Shown here: positions 46,408 to 55,985 of the stretch, piece after piece
How positions within the stretch are numbered: position 1 is the first letter of the stretch
Layout: each line of letters opens with the position of its first letter
NCBI GenBank assembly: GCA_015258715.1
Contig: JABZHR010000004.1
Span: 73,163-137,162 of the forward strand
Length of the DNA: 64,000 bases
Origin: Atopobium sp.
GTDB lineage: Bacteria; Actinomycetota; Coriobacteriia; Coriobacteriales; Atopobiaceae
Direction of reading: 5' to 3'
Program-made: the position numbers and the translations under genes
The notes under the pieces: model-generated
What the model was told of the DNA's origin: nothing
Databases searched by the model: none
What the model saw: only the letters and a program-made list of their open reading frames with translations

Positions 46408-47787
46408 TTAGAAACGAGGCATTTGACCTCCGCCAAAGCCCATATTTTTCATCATAGATTCCATCGCACGGCGACCCTTCTTTGCATTACCGCCCTGAGT
46501 CATAGCCTTCATCTTGCCCATCATCTTATTCATCTCTCCCCACTGGCGAATGAGTTGATTGACTTCCTGAACACTACGACCAGATCCCATGGAAATACGA
46601 CGACGACGCTGACCATTAATAATCTTTGGACGTGCACGCTCTTCTTTAGTCATGGAATGAATGATAGCTTCAATCTTTCCCATAGAGCTATCATCCACAC
46701 CACCCTGCTGGGCCATCATGCGGTCGCCACCAGGTAGAGCGCCAATAAGCTTCGCAAGACCACCCATCTTGCGGATCTGATTCATCTGATTAAGCAGGTC
46801 ATCCATAGTAAAGCCTTCACGCAACATACGCTCAGCATCTTCAACCTGCTTCTCATCTGCTGCCTGTTGGGCCTTCTCGACAATAGAGATAACGTCGCCC
46901 ATGCCAAGGATGCGCTTAGCCATACGATCTGGGTGGAAAACCTCAAGTGAATCGGGTTTCTCGCCCATGGAAACAAACTTGATAGGCTTGCCGGTAACCT
47001 CACGTACGGAAAGAGCACCACCACCACGAGCATCGCCATCAAGCTTGGACATGATAACGCCGTCAAAGTCTACGCGCTCGGCGAAGGTGCTAACAACATT
47101 GACGATATCCTGGCCGGTCATGGCATCGACAACCATAAGAATCTGATCTGGCTTGACGGCACGCTTGATAGCAACGGCCTCTTCCATCATTTCTTCGTCA
47201 ATTTGGAGACGGCCAGCGGTATCGACAATTACCAGGTCATTGAGATGGTCAACAGCTTCCTGAATAGCCTGAGACGCAATAGCAACGGCGTCTTTGCCAT
47301 CTCCACGATAGACTGACACGCCAATCTCAGAGCCAAGCGTTTCAAGCTGATCTGCTGCAGCAGGACGGTGAACGTCGCAGGCGGCAAGCAGAGGATTCTT
47401 TCCCTGGGACTTAAGCAAGTAGGCAAGCTTTGCAGCTGCGGTTGTCTTACCGGAACCCTGAAGACCAACGAGCATAATGACGTTTGGAATGCGGTTCTGT
47501 GCCAGCGTAAGCTTGGACTCGGTTGAACCAAGCAGTGCCGTGAGCTCATCCAGAACAATGCGGACAACGTTTTGAGCTGGAGACAGAGACTCTAGCACGT
47601 CAGCGGTCATGCACTGCTCTTTGCAGCGGCTAACAAACGCTTTAACTACCTTGTAGTTAACGTCAGCCTCGAGAAGAGCCATGCGAATTTCTCGCATTGC
47701 TGAATTGATGTCGTCCTCAGTGAGACGGCCCTTTCCGCGCAGAGCGGAAAATGTATTTTGCAGTCTATCTTGCAGGCTGTTAAACAT
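46408..47787 (-). CDS. ffh: Signal recognition particle protein Ffh (SRP54)
   Basis: The SRP GTPase that binds signal sequences and 4.5S RNA. It has 459 residues: N domain (about 1-85), G domain with VGLQGSGKTTAAAKLAY (near 103-119), DTAGRLQIDEEMM (near 190) and TKPIKF-like G-domain elements, and a Met-rich M domain from about 300 ending GGGQMPRF. The start overlaps the ftsY stop (TAATG). No 4.5S RNA gene was recognised in the window. Confidence 0.97.
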   Translation of the reverse strand: MFNSLQDRLQNTFSALRGKGRLTEDDINSAMREIRMALLEADVNYKVVKAFVSRCKEQCMTADVLESLSPAQNVVRIVLDELTALLGSTESKLTLAQNRIPNVIMLVGLQGSGKTTAAAKLAYLLKSQGKNPLLAACDVHRPAAADQLETLGSEIGVSVYRGDGKDAVAIASQAIQEAVDHLNDLVIVDTAGRLQIDEEMMEEAVAIKRAVKPDQILMVVDAMTGQDIVNVVSTFAERVDFDGVIMSKLDGDARGGGALSVREVTGKPIKFVSMGEKPDSLEVFHPDRMAKRILGMGDVISIVEKAQQAADEKQVEDAERMLREGFTMDDLLNQMNQIRKMGGLAKLIGALPGGDRMMAQQGGVDDSSMGKIEAIIHSMTKEERARPKIINGQRRRRISMGSGRSVQEVNQLIRQWGEMNKMMGKMKAMTQGGNAKKGRRAMESMMKNMGFGGGQMPRF

Positions 47788-48692
47788 TACTGAACTCCCT
47801 CACCAACAAGTGCTTCACAGAATGAACGAGCATCAAACGTCTGAAGATCATCAATTGACTCGCCCACACCAATACGATAAATAGGCAGGTTAAGCTGGTT
47901 AGAAATTGCCAGAGCAATTCCTCCCTTTGCGGTGCCATCAAGCTTAGTGACAATAAGACCGTCTAGAGACAGTGCGTCGTTAAACTCTTTTGCCTGATTA
48001 AGGCCGTTTTGGCCAGTAGTCGCATCAATAACCAAGACAACACTTACGGGAATATCCCATGCGCGCTTTCTGGTAACCGAAACAACTTTAGCAAGCTCAC
48101 GCATAAGATCGGATGAAGTGTGCAGACGTCCGGCAGTATCAATAAGCACCAGCTCAGTGCCTTGTTTTTCTGCCGTTTCAACAACCTCAAAACAAACGCT
48201 TGCAGGGTCAGCGCCACGCTCTTTGGTTACTACCTCAATACCAGAGCGCTCTCCCCATACCTGCAGCTGCTCAATTGCGGCCGCGCGGAAGGTGTCAGCA
48301 CCGCCAATCAAAGTCTTTACGCCATTAGCATGTGCGCGGCCAGCAATCTTACCAACGGTGGTAGTTTTACCAGCACCGTTAATGCCCACAAACAAGACAA
48401 TAGAGGGCGTATCCGTAAATGGGTCTCTTTCTGCAACAGGAAACTCTGCCGTAAGGCGCTCTACAAGAGCGCGACGAAGCTGATCGGAGCGCATAAGGTT
48501 TTCTCGCGCAGCACGTTCACGCAGGTCGTCGGTGACGCGCATAGCCACCTCAGCACCCATGTCTCCCATAACCAACGTATCTTCAAGGTCATCCCAAAAG
48601 TCTTCGGTGACCTCTCCACCCATATAAAAGATTTCGCTTAAGGTCTCACGGGAACGCTCAAGACCGCGGCGAAGATTGTCCATAAAGCCCAT
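47787..48692 (-). CDS. ftsY: Signal recognition particle receptor FtsY
   Basis: The SRP receptor GTPase. At 301 residues it is a short form with an N domain and G domain but no long acidic A domain. Motifs are VGINGAGKTTTVGKIAG (near 104-120), DTAGRLHTSSDLMREL and LTKLDGTAKGG. It overlaps smc upstream and ffh downstream by single bases (TAATG), so smc-ftsY-ffh are translationally coupled. Confidence 0.96.
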   Translation of the reverse strand: MGFMDNLRRGLERSRETLSEIFYMGGEVTEDFWDDLEDTLVMGDMGAEVAMRVTDDLRERAARENLMRSDQLRRALVERLTAEFPVAERDPFTDTPSIVLFVGINGAGKTTTVGKIAGRAHANGVKTLIGGADTFRAAAIEQLQVWGERSGIEVVTKERGADPASVCFEVVETAEKQGTELVLIDTAGRLHTSSDLMRELAKVVSVTRKRAWDIPVSVVLVIDATTGQNGLNQAKEFNDALSLDGLIVTKLDGTAKGGIALAISNQLNLPIYRIGVGESIDDLQTFDARSFCEALVGEGVQ

Positions 48693-51600
48693 TAGATATC
48701 AACTACCTTTCCGGTTGTCTTATCAAGCCTCTGAGAGACAACATGGCTGACACCATCTGCCTGCATGGATACACCATACAGTACATCTGCCTGCTCCATG
48801 GTGCGCCTTTGGTGAGAAATTACAATCAGCTGAGTGGTCTCTTTGAGCTGCTCAATGGCATCAAGCAGCTTGGAGAGGTTGGCGTCGTCGAGCGCAGCCT
48901 CAACCTCATCAAAGACGTAGAACGGAACAGTACGCGTTCTGTATACAGCAAAGAGCAATGCCAGGGCGGTGAGGCTCTTCTCGCCACCTGACATGAGCAT
49001 CATCTTGGTAATGCGCTTACCGCGCGGCTGAGCCACAATCTCAATGCCTGTCTCGGAGAGATGGTCAGGGTCAGTGAGCTCAATGTGGGCGTGGCCACCA
49101 GGGAACAGCATCGAGAAGATCTCGGAGAAGTTCTGGTTTACGCGGTCAAAGACAACAAGGAAGCGGCTACGCATCTTGCGATCAATGGCTGAGATGATCT
49201 TCTTCAGCGAGGTCCGAGCAGCCTCTAAGTCTGCTACCTGCTCGTTAATGTAGTCAGCGCGCTCTTTGAGACGCTCGTACTCATCCATGGCAACAGCATT
49301 GACGGGACCCAACGCCTCAAGCTGGCTCTTGAGCGACGCAGCAAGGCGCTCTGCCTGCTCTCTGTCTTCTGGCTCAGGAAGCGTCAAAGCCTCGTCCAGC
49401 GAAGCGCCTGTGGCAAGAATGGCCTCGATGGCGTTTTGAACCTGAACCTCAAGCTTGCCAATCTCAACGCTAATCTGGTTAGCGGCATCTTTCTCTTTTT
49501 CTACCGCAAGCGCAGCTTCAGAAGCAGCGTCTTTTGCCTCAGAGATGGTCTCTCGCAGCGTCTCGGAGTCTGCCTCCGCCAACGACGCGCGATCCTTGAG
49601 CCTAGACGCCCACTCGAGCGCCTTCTGGTGCAGAGCATCGTAGCGCTTGTACAGCGGGTCTACGCGAAGCCTGATTACCTCAAGCGCGTGCGTTGCCTGC
49701 TTAGCAGCAGCAAGTTGCTCATCCAGCTGAGACAGACGCCTCTCAAGCTCTGCCTGGCGAGAAGCCATACTAGTTGCGCGCTCTTTTGCAACAGTCAGGT
49801 CTGTCTTTGCATCCGAAAGCTCTCGGTTGGCCCTACCCTGTGCGCGAATGGCATCCTCATGCTGATCCTGCAGCTCTTTGAGCTCAGAAGCTAGCGACTC
49901 CATGCGAGTCTTAGCCTCTTCAGCCGCACGCTTGTGCTCATCAATGTGCGCACGAGCCTCTTGAGCGCGCTCTTTTGCCTGCTCTCGAGAAGTGCTCACC
50001 TGCTTCAGCTCAGCCTGAGAAGACGCAACCTGTCCCTCAAGACGGCCTCGCTCCGCTGCAATAGAGGTAAGCTCACCGTTGAGGCGAGCAACCTCACCCT
50101 TGGACTGCGCGCTTTTCTCGCGAACTGAAGCCAGCTCATTCTCGCAGTTGGTAACTGCAGAGCGAGCAGCCTCAAGATGGCGTTTGAGGGAAGGAAGCGC
50201 ACCCTCAAGCTCACGGATACGACGCTTGCGCTCAAGAGAGCCGTCCTCAGCCTGAGATGTGTGTCCCAGGACCAGACGACCGTCTGGATAGAGCAACGTG
50301 CCGTCAGGGAGCGCATAAAGCCCGCGAGGCTCAACGTTGCGAGCAGCGTAGGCATCATCAAGACTCTGAGCAACAAAAACGTGACCAAAAAGCGCCTGCA
50401 CAAGAGCTTCGGCACCCTTCTGAGCAGATACGTGCTCAAGCAAAGACGTTGTATGTGCAGGCGCAGCAAGAGCTGGAGTTGTGTCAGAAAGAGCAACCAA
50501 CGTAGCCTTGCCGTCCTCAGAAAGCGTCTGAACGCGCTCAAAGAGCGTCTGAATGTTTTGCTGCTTATCAACAACAAGCGCGGAAAGATCTTCTCCCAAA
50601 AGCTGTTCAACAAGGGCCTCAAACTCTGGCTGAACCTCAAGGTAATCAGCAAGTCTGCCAGAAACAAGAGAAGCGGTTGCTGCATCCGCAACAAGCTTTT
50701 CTGCCAGAGGACTTCCCTTTTGGACTTCCACATCAAGCGCACGAAGTGCCTCAAGCGTAGCTTCACTGCTTGAGAGCTCCTGGCGAGCAGTACGCTCTGC
50801 CTCGCGAGCCGCCTCAAGTGCAGAAGCACGCTCAGAAATCTCAGCGACAAACGCCTCGGACTCCTGACGAGCTTTCTCAAGAGCCGCGGTGAGCTCTGCT
50901 TCTTTAGCGCCACTATCTTCTAGAGCAGCACGAGCAATCTCAAGCGCTTCCGTAATCTGAGTCAACCTAGACTCAAACATCTTGTCTTCTACCTGCGCAT
51001 GAGCAATCTGCTCTTCAAGCTTTACATACGCAAGCGTTTCTTTATCAGCGGTATTACGCGCACTTCGCTCAGACGCAGTGCAGTCAGAAATCTTTACATC
51101 AAGAGCACGACGCTCGGCAATTGCCTGGTTAGCCGCCTCTTGGAGCGCGTTCACGCTCTCCGTCAGATCCGCAACCTTTGCACGAATTGTTGCCAGCTGA
51201 CCAGAAAGCTCTTCGTTCTCTTTTGCGGCGTCTGCCTTCTGTTTATCCATCACAGAAAGCTGCATACGCGTGTCAGAAAGGCGAGAAACCATGTTCTTGC
51301 CCTTCTCCTCCAAAAGACGCATGTCAGATCCCATACGACCAAGAATCTCTTGCATGCGACGGCGCTGCTCACCCAAGTCTCCAACAAAGAGACCCTTTTG
51401 CTCAAGAAGTGACTGGAGCTTTTCAAGCTCACGGTTTTTCTCGCCCGCGCGATACTGAGCAAGCTCAATAGCAGCCTCTGCCTCTTTAGCGCGAGCCTCC
51501 AACTTTCCATGCGTAAACTGCAGCTGACGAAGATCATCAACCGCAAGCTGAACCGTCAAATCTTTGAGCTGAGCAGACAGATCTTTAGCGCGAGAAGCCT

Positions 51601-52231
51601 TGTCTACCTGCCTTTCAAGCGGTTTAAGCTGGCGGGTAATCTCGCGAGAAACCACTTTGGCTCGCGTGAGATTCTCATCCATGGAAGAAATCTTGCGCTC
51701 CGCACGCTCTTTGCGGCGGCGATGCTTAGAGATATCTGCTGCCTCTTCAATAAGCTCACGACGCTGCTCAGGACGGCTAGACAAGATGGAATCGAGCTTG
51801 CCCTGAGAAATAATGGAATGGGTATCTTTACCCAGACCAGAGTCATGCAAGATGTCCTGGATATCCATGAGTCTTGAAGGAGCACCGTTAATCAGGTACT
51901 CAGACTCTCCAGAGCGATACATGCGCCGTGTGATACCAATTTCAGAGAAATCAATAGGAATGGTGTGGTCGGAGTTATCCAGAACCAGCGTTACCTCAGC
52001 AACGCCCACCGCTCCCCTTGCTGATGAGCCAGAGAAGATGATGTCTTCCATAGCCTGGCCACGGAGCATCTTTGCGCTCTGCTCGCCTAATACCCAGAGA
52101 ATTGCGTCAGAGACATTGGACTTACCCGAGCCATTAGGACCAACGACAACGGTAAGACCGGGGTCAAAAACCATCTGAGTTTTATCAGCGAATGACTTAA
52201 AACCCTTAAGTGTCAGCGATTTTAGATACAC
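48692..52231 (-). CDS. smc: Chromosome segregation protein SMC
   Basis: Condensin ATPase, 1179 residues. Walker A VVVGPNGSGKSNVSDAI (near 29-45), two long coiled-coil arms (about 170-500 and 680-1000), a hinge (about 520-660, DYLEVQPEFEALVEQLLGED), signature LMSGGEKSLTALALLF and Walker B FYVFDEVEAALDD (near 1110). The start is GTG at 52231 (VYLKSLTLKGFKSF) with AAAGG 12 bases upstream, a longer spacing than usual. The preceding gene is rnc, as often seen. Confidence 0.97.
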   Translation of the reverse strand: MYLKSLTLKGFKSFADKTQMVFDPGLTVVVGPNGSGKSNVSDAILWVLGEQSAKMLRGQAMEDIIFSGSSARGAVGVAEVTLVLDNSDHTIPIDFSEIGITRRMYRSGESEYLINGAPSRLMDIQDILHDSGLGKDTHSIISQGKLDSILSSRPEQRRELIEEAADISKHRRRKERAERKISSMDENLTRAKVVSREITRQLKPLERQVDKASRAKDLSAQLKDLTVQLAVDDLRQLQFTHGKLEARAKEAEAAIELAQYRAGEKNRELEKLQSLLEQKGLFVGDLGEQRRRMQEILGRMGSDMRLLEEKGKNMVSRLSDTRMQLSVMDKQKADAAKENEELSGQLATIRAKVADLTESVNALQEAANQAIAERRALDVKISDCTASERSARNTADKETLAYVKLEEQIAHAQVEDKMFESRLTQITEALEIARAALEDSGAKEAELTAALEKARQESEAFVAEISERASALEAAREAERTARQELSSSEATLEALRALDVEVQKGSPLAEKLVADAATASLVSGRLADYLEVQPEFEALVEQLLGEDLSALVVDKQQNIQTLFERVQTLSEDGKATLVALSDTTPALAAPAHTTSLLEHVSAQKGAEALVQALFGHVFVAQSLDDAYAARNVEPRGLYALPDGTLLYPDGRLVLGHTSQAEDGSLERKRRIRELEGALPSLKRHLEAARSAVTNCENELASVREKSAQSKGEVARLNGELTSIAAERGRLEGQVASSQAELKQVSTSREQAKERAQEARAHIDEHKRAAEEAKTRMESLASELKELQDQHEDAIRAQGRANRELSDAKTDLTVAKERATSMASRQAELERRLSQLDEQLAAAKQATHALEVIRLRVDPLYKRYDALHQKALEWASRLKDRASLAEADSETLRETISEAKDAASEAALAVEKEKDAANQISVEIGKLEVQVQNAIEAILATGASLDEALTLPEPEDREQAERLAASLKSQLEALGPVNAVAMDEYERLKERADYINEQVADLEAARTSLKKIISAIDRKMRSRFLVVFDRVNQNFSEIFSMLFPGGHAHIELTDPDHLSETGIEIVAQPRGKRITKMMLMSGGEKSLTALALLFAVYRTRTVPFYVFDEVEAALDDANLSKLLDAIEQLKETTQLIVISHQRRTMEQADVLYGVSMQADGVSHVVSQRLDKTTGKVVDI

Positions 52232-52248
52232 GGGTACAGGGTACCTTT

Positions 52249-52980
52249 CTACCTTAGGTGCATTTCTGCATCAGCATCAAGCGGAGTATCATCCACACCA
52301 AGACGTACCAGTGCGTCTTGAGCGGCTTCTGACTCTGCGGCTTTCTTTGATGGTCCCTGTCCACGACCCACCTTAAGGCCGTCGACAAATACCACAGCGG
52401 TAAACGTTGGTGTATGAGCAGGTCCACTCTCGCCAATAAGCTTATATTCAGGGGTAGCCTTGCCTTTAGCCTGTACCGCTTCTTGCAAACGAGATTTAGG
52501 GCTTACCGAACGAACTGCCAGCGCTGGAGAAATGTGAGGTCCAAGCGTACGAATAACAAAATCGTGCGTTGGATCAAAACCCGCATCAAGGTAGAGCGCG
52601 CCAACAATGGACTCGTAGACGTTCTCCAGAGCAGACTTCATGCCACGCTTTCCCGTGCCCTTCTCGGAAATTCCCATAACAATTAAGGGAGAAATTCCTA
52701 GAGCATCAGAGACAATGGAAAGCGTGTGGCCGGATACTAGAGAGATTTTCAACCTAGTAAGCTGGCCTTCATCCATATCTGGATAACGCTCAAACAGCTC
52801 CGTTGCAATAATGGCACCAAGAATTGAGTCACCCAGAAACTCCAGGCGCTCATACGAAGCAGAAACAGGCTTACCCTCCACCGCCGAAGGGTGTGTGAGG
52901 GCAGCCTCGATAAGTTCTTTATTGGTAAATGTGTGACCGCAAATAGCTTCTGCAGCAGCTACTCGTTCGTGCAATTTCAC
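52249..52980 (-). CDS. rnc: Ribonuclease III
   Basis: Cleaves double-stranded RNA in rRNA and mRNA processing. It has 243 residues: RNase III domain with YERLEFLGDSILGAI (near 43-57) and a C-terminal double-stranded RNA-binding domain (about 163-235, RGQGPSKKAAESEAAQDAL). Start GTG with a weak AGGT. It is 13 bases downstream of acpP and upstream of smc. Confidence 0.96.
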   Translation of the reverse strand: MKLHERVAAAEAICGHTFTNKELIEAALTHPSAVEGKPVSASYERLEFLGDSILGAIIATELFERYPDMDEGQLTRLKISLVSGHTLSIVSDALGISPLIVMGISEKGTGKRGMKSALENVYESIVGALYLDAGFDPTHDFVIRTLGPHISPALAVRSVSPKSRLQEAVQAKGKATPEYKLIGESGPAHTPTFTAVVFVDGLKVGRGQGPSKKAAESEAAQDALVRLGVDDTPLDADAEMHLR

Positions 52981-52993
52981 GTATAAAACCTAC

Positions 52994-53230
52994 TTAAGCA
53001 GCAAGAATAGCATCTACTGCGTCACCAACGGTAGCAATCTCATCGATGTTTTCTGCATCAAAGGTCATATCAAACTCTTGCTCAAGGTCTGTGACAAGCT
53101 GCAAAAGATCAAATGAGTCTGCACCAAGATCTTTAAATGAGGTACCCTCTGTGAGCTCAACGGAATCGTCAAGGTCCAGTGTCTCTCTAACAACGTCAAT
53201 TACCTTTTCAAGTGTTTCTGTGCGATCCAT
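52994..53230 (-). CDS. acpP: Acyl carrier protein
   Basis: Carries acyl chains on phosphopantetheine during fatty acid and phospholipid synthesis. AAGGAGG directly before the ATG at 53230 gives 78 residues; the frame itself is open from 53245. The prosthetic group site is GADSFDLLQL (Ser near residue 38). Acidic, helical and of normal size. Grouped with plsX and rnc. Confidence 0.96.
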   Translation of the reverse strand: MDRTETLEKVIDVVRETLDLDDSVELTEGTSFKDLGADSFDLLQLVTDLEQEFDMTFDAENIDEIATVGDAVDAILAA

Positions 53231-53323
53231 ACATCCTCCTTGCACACAACAATGACGCTAGTAATTTTACCCCGTGATGGGTGTCTGTATGATGACATTA
53301 CTAAAGCTGAAACAAACAATCTT

Positions 53324-53358
53324 AAAAAAAGTAAAGCCCACAGAATTGTCCATGGGCT
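53324..53358 (-). terminator. Terminator after plsX
   Basis: Minus-strand AGCCCA/TGGGCT stem (53358-53353 with 53340-53335), followed after four bases by seven T residues. It separates plsX from acpP, which would then need its own promoter. Confidence 0.75.
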
Positions 53359-53399
53359 CCACCATAACTTATAAAATTTCTTATGTACAGACGCTTTTA

Positions 53400-54383
53400 C
53401 TACAGCTGAATTGACGAGGAAATTTTCTCGATGAGGTTGGCGCGTACTGCATTTGCTGCAGAAAGTGTTCCTGCGCACACAGCAGAAGAGCTGGTAGCAC
53501 CATGTCCTTTAAGTACAGGTGCAGAAACACCTAGCAAGAAGGCGCCGCCAACAGAATCTCCTGAAAGTTCCGCTGCTGTAGCCTTCAGAGCATCCTTCAA
53601 AAGAAGTGCACCAAACGCAGCCTTCTTGGAGGAATTAATTGCGTCTTTGAGGCTAGCCATAATAAACTTACCTGTGCTCTCAATGGATTTTAAGGCCACA
53701 TTTCCTGTAAAGCCGTCTGTCACAATAACATCAAAGCGGCTTCCTAAAATATCAGTTCCCTCAGCATTTCCACCAAAATTGATAGCCGCTTCTGCAAGAG
53801 CCGCATGATATGAAAGAGCAAGCTCAGAACCCTTGGTCTCTTCAGAACCATTGCAGAGAAGTCCTATGGTTGGGTTTTCAATTCCAAGCGATGCGTTGGC
53901 AAAAGCCTTGCCCATTTGCGCAAATTGCACCAAAACTTCTGGGCGCACATCAGCGTTAGCACCAGTATCCAAAAAGACTGTTTTATGACCACCAAGTCCA
54001 GGAAGAATCAGGGTAAGTGCAGGGCGCTTTACGCCCTTAATGCGACCAATACCAAAGGTAGCTGCCGTAAGCACTGCTCCTGTAGAGCCTGCCGAAAAAA
54101 GACCGTCAGCCTCTCCAGCCTTGACTGCCTGCGCAGCCCTTACAATACTGGCATCTTTCTTCTGCCTAACCGCATTGGCGGGGTGTTCGCTCATGGCAAT
54201 AACTTCAGTGGTTACCAAAGCCTTTGCGCGCTCATGCTTGCTTGCAAAAGGAGTAACAAACTCATCAGCTCCGGCGAGAAGAACCTCTAGCTCTTTGTCC
54301 TTCTCAAGAGCCATACGAACTCCCTCAAGAACAACCTCAGGACTTTGGTCAGATCCCATAACGTCTACACAAATAACGGGCAT
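53400..54383 (-). CDS. plsX: Phosphate acyltransferase PlsX
   Basis: Converts acyl-ACP to acyl-phosphate at the start of phospholipid synthesis. The 327 residues match the family, with VDVMGSDQSPEVVLEG at the N-terminus and VFLDTGANADVRPEVL, GLLCNGSEETKGSEL and VVTDGFTGNVALKS-like stretches in order. ATG with GGAG upstream. Downstream of rpmF as in most bacteria, although here a strong terminator stands between them. Confidence 0.95.
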   Translation of the reverse strand: MPVICVDVMGSDQSPEVVLEGVRMALEKDKELEVLLAGADEFVTPFASKHERAKALVTTEVIAMSEHPANAVRQKKDASIVRAAQAVKAGEADGLFSAGSTGAVLTAATFGIGRIKGVKRPALTLILPGLGGHKTVFLDTGANADVRPEVLVQFAQMGKAFANASLGIENPTIGLLCNGSEETKGSELALSYHAALAEAAINFGGNAEGTDILGSRFDVIVTDGFTGNVALKSIESTGKFIMASLKDAINSSKKAAFGALLLKDALKATAAELSGDSVGGAFLLGVSAPVLKGHGATSSSAVCAGTLSAANAVRANLIEKISSSIQL

Positions 54384-54402
54384 GATAACTCCTTAGTGCT
54401 AT

Positions 54403-54439
54403 AAAAAAGAAGGCTGGCCCCTAAAGAACCAGCCTTCTT
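54403..54439 (-). terminator. Intrinsic terminator between rpmF and plsX
   Basis: A perfect 11-bp stem AAGAAGGCTGG/CCAGCCTTCTT (54439-54429 with 54417-54407) and six T residues on the minus strand, 21 bases after rpmF and 20 bases before plsX. It should cut transcription into plsX strongly unless readthrough occurs. Confidence 0.92.
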
Positions 54440-54459
54440 GGCCATACGATGTATGAGTG

Positions 54460-54639
54460 TTACTCAGTAACAACAACCTCACGGTCCTTGTAGAAGCCAC
54501 AGTTAGGGCATACGTGGTGAGGAAGCTTTGGAGCGCCGCACTGTGGGCATACAGAGCGAGCTGCTGCGTTAAGCTTGCTGTTTGCCGAACGACGGGTGTG
54601 GGTTGCGCCGCGGCCCTTCTTTTGTTTAGGTACTGCCAT
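54460..54639 (-). CDS. rpmF: 50S ribosomal protein L32
   Basis: A small, basic ribosomal protein of 59 residues starting MAVPKQKKGRGATHTRRS. A zinc ribbon of two C-x2-C pairs (CPQC at 31-34, CPNC at 44-47) marks the zinc-binding form. The start ATG has AGAGG 8 bases upstream. It has its own promoter and a leader hairpin, and follows the yceD-like gene as usual. Confidence 0.97.
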   Translation of the reverse strand: MAVPKQKKGRGATHTRRSANSKLNAAARSVCPQCGAPKLPHHVCPNCGFYKDREVVVTE

Positions 54640-54663
54640 CTTAAACCTCTTTTGCTCTTGCTA

Positions 54664-54688
54664 GCGCCCCTAAAACATATGAGGGCGC
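54664..54688 (-). promoter_or_regulatory. Leader hairpin upstream of rpmF
   Basis: GCGCCC pairs with GGGCGC around a loop of about 12 bases, between the promoter and the ribosome-binding site. It may be a control element of L32 synthesis; no T tract follows. Confidence 0.4.
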
Positions 54689-54713
54689 GACCCATTCACA
54701 TAATGCGTTGGAT

Positions 54714-54722
54714 ACTATACCA
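54714..54722 (-). promoter_or_regulatory. Extended -10 promoter of rpmF
   Basis: TGG-TATAGT on the minus strand, about 75 bases upstream of rpmF. The -35 region is weak. It implies that rpmF is transcribed partly independently of the upstream operon. Confidence 0.55.
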
Positions 54723-54786
54723 CGTACTGACACATTTTGTACGTAGATACAGCATTTCTTCACCATTTAGGAGAAGAAATTTTATT

Positions 54787-55356
54787 TTACTCTTCCGAAT
54801 CCGGCTCAATCACAAGATTTTTGAGAGCCGCAAACGGGTTTGAAGCAAGCTTTTCTTCTTCTCGCTTCTGCTCAATCTGAGCTGCATGACCGCAATCCTC
54901 TTCATTCAGATTGCAACCGCATACTGGGCAAAGTCCCTTGCAGTCGGACTTGCACAGTACAACATAAGGCGTCTCCATAACAAGCGAAGGCAAAAGAGCC
55001 TCTGCAAGATCGATGGTTTTATCGGCATTTACTAAAACGTAATCTGCCTCATCTTCATCATCTGCAGAAATTACAGGCTCTTCAAAGAGATAATACTCAT
55101 CTACCTCTGCGTTTAAAGAGAGATGTGCGTCCTCAAGACAACGGTCACACGTACCAACTGCGTCAGCACGAAGCATTCCGGTAACCAAAATGCCCTCACC
55201 CGCGTTGGTAAGCACTAGATCAAAATCAATTCCCATAGGGAGAGAAAATTCATGCTCCCCTAGCTCATACGAGTCTTCATTAAGATGACCCGCATAAGAA
55301 ACGGTATCGCCTGCATTTGCAAGACGATCATCTAGTGCATAAAGAACTGGTTGCAT
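54787..55356 (-). CDS. YceD/DUF177-family protein with cysteine clusters
   Basis: The 189 residues belong to the DUF177 family that nearly always precedes rpmF and is linked to 23S rRNA or ribosome biogenesis. The family Cys pair is CDRCL (near 93). The C-terminal part has a second group of cysteines (CKSDCKGLCPVCGCNLNEEDC, near 133-153, read with the spacing C-x4-C-x3-C-x2-C), resembling a zinc or metal site. ATG start with a weak ribosome-binding site. 5 bases separate it from the gene before it. Confidence 0.85.
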   Translation of the reverse strand: MQPVLYALDDRLANAGDTVSYAGHLNEDSYELGEHEFSLPMGIDFDLVLTNAGEGILVTGMLRADAVGTCDRCLEDAHLSLNAEVDEYYLFEEPVISADDEDEADYVLVNADKTIDLAEALLPSLVMETPYVVLCKSDCKGLCPVCGCNLNEEDCGHAAQIEQKREEEKLASNPFAALKNLVIEPDSEE

Positions 55357-55361
55357 TGGAA

Positions 55362-55859
55362 TTACCAGGCAACGTTATTGCTGGTGTTACGAGGACCAGA
55401 GTTCTCATCAAGTGTCTGACGAACACGAGAGACTGAGTTTGTCAGGCTCTTGAGGTTCTCCTCAAGGTGAGCAAGAACGGTATCTGCATACTCCTCAGCG
55501 TTGTAGCGAGTATCACGCTCATACTGCTCTGCCTGGTCACGAATGCCATCTGCCTGCTGCTGAGCAAGGCGGACAACCTCCTGGTCACCAGCAAGAATCA
55601 TAGCCTGCTGCTGTGCGTCAGCAATGATGGATTCTGCCTGAGCACGCGCGCGCTCAAGGGTCTCATCCTCTTCCTTGATGATGCGACGAGCGGTTGCAAA
55701 CTCTTCTGGGAAGACACGACGAATCTCGTCAAGCAGCTCGTAGAAGTCCTGGGCATCAATAATCTTCTTGTTACCGCCATCCATAAAAGGTGACTTAGCC
55801 TCAGTTACCATCTGCTCAATCTCAGATACAAGGCTCTCAATTTCCTCGCCTGGCTGCAT
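55362..55859 (-). CDS. Coiled-coil protein, DivIVA / ATP synthase b-like
   Basis: 165 residues, nearly all helical. A heptad-rich stretch from about 70 to 150 contains EDETLERARAQAESIIADA, which resembles the membrane-distal part of DivIVA or of the F-type ATPase b subunit. There is no membrane segment. In Actinobacteria a similar gene stands between coaD and the yceD-rpmF pair, so it is probably a conserved scaffold or cell-wall growth factor. The exact role is not known. ATG start with AAGGAG 6 bases upstream. Confidence 0.8.
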   Translation of the reverse strand: MQPGEEIESLVSEIEQMVTEAKSPFMDGGNKKIIDAQDFYELLDEIRRVFPEEFATARRIIKEEDETLERARAQAESIIADAQQQAMILAGDQEVVRLAQQQADGIRDQAEQYERDTRYNAEEYADTVLAHLEENLKSLTNSVSRVRQTLDENSGPRNTSNNVAW

Positions 55860-55985
55860 CCAGGGCTCCTTTCAATCCAATACATAAGCTGTGTTATATG
55901 CAGTTTTAGCCCTTATGAGCACGACGCATAAAACACCTTTTTAAGAATGTTAGCAGAATATAATGAAAATGCAGGGCAAATATAC

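Noticed and set aside
50005..50913. Minus-strand frame of 302 codons inside smc in another frame
   Set aside because: Leu/Arg-rich out-of-frame reading of the coiled-coil codons of smc; no start signal.
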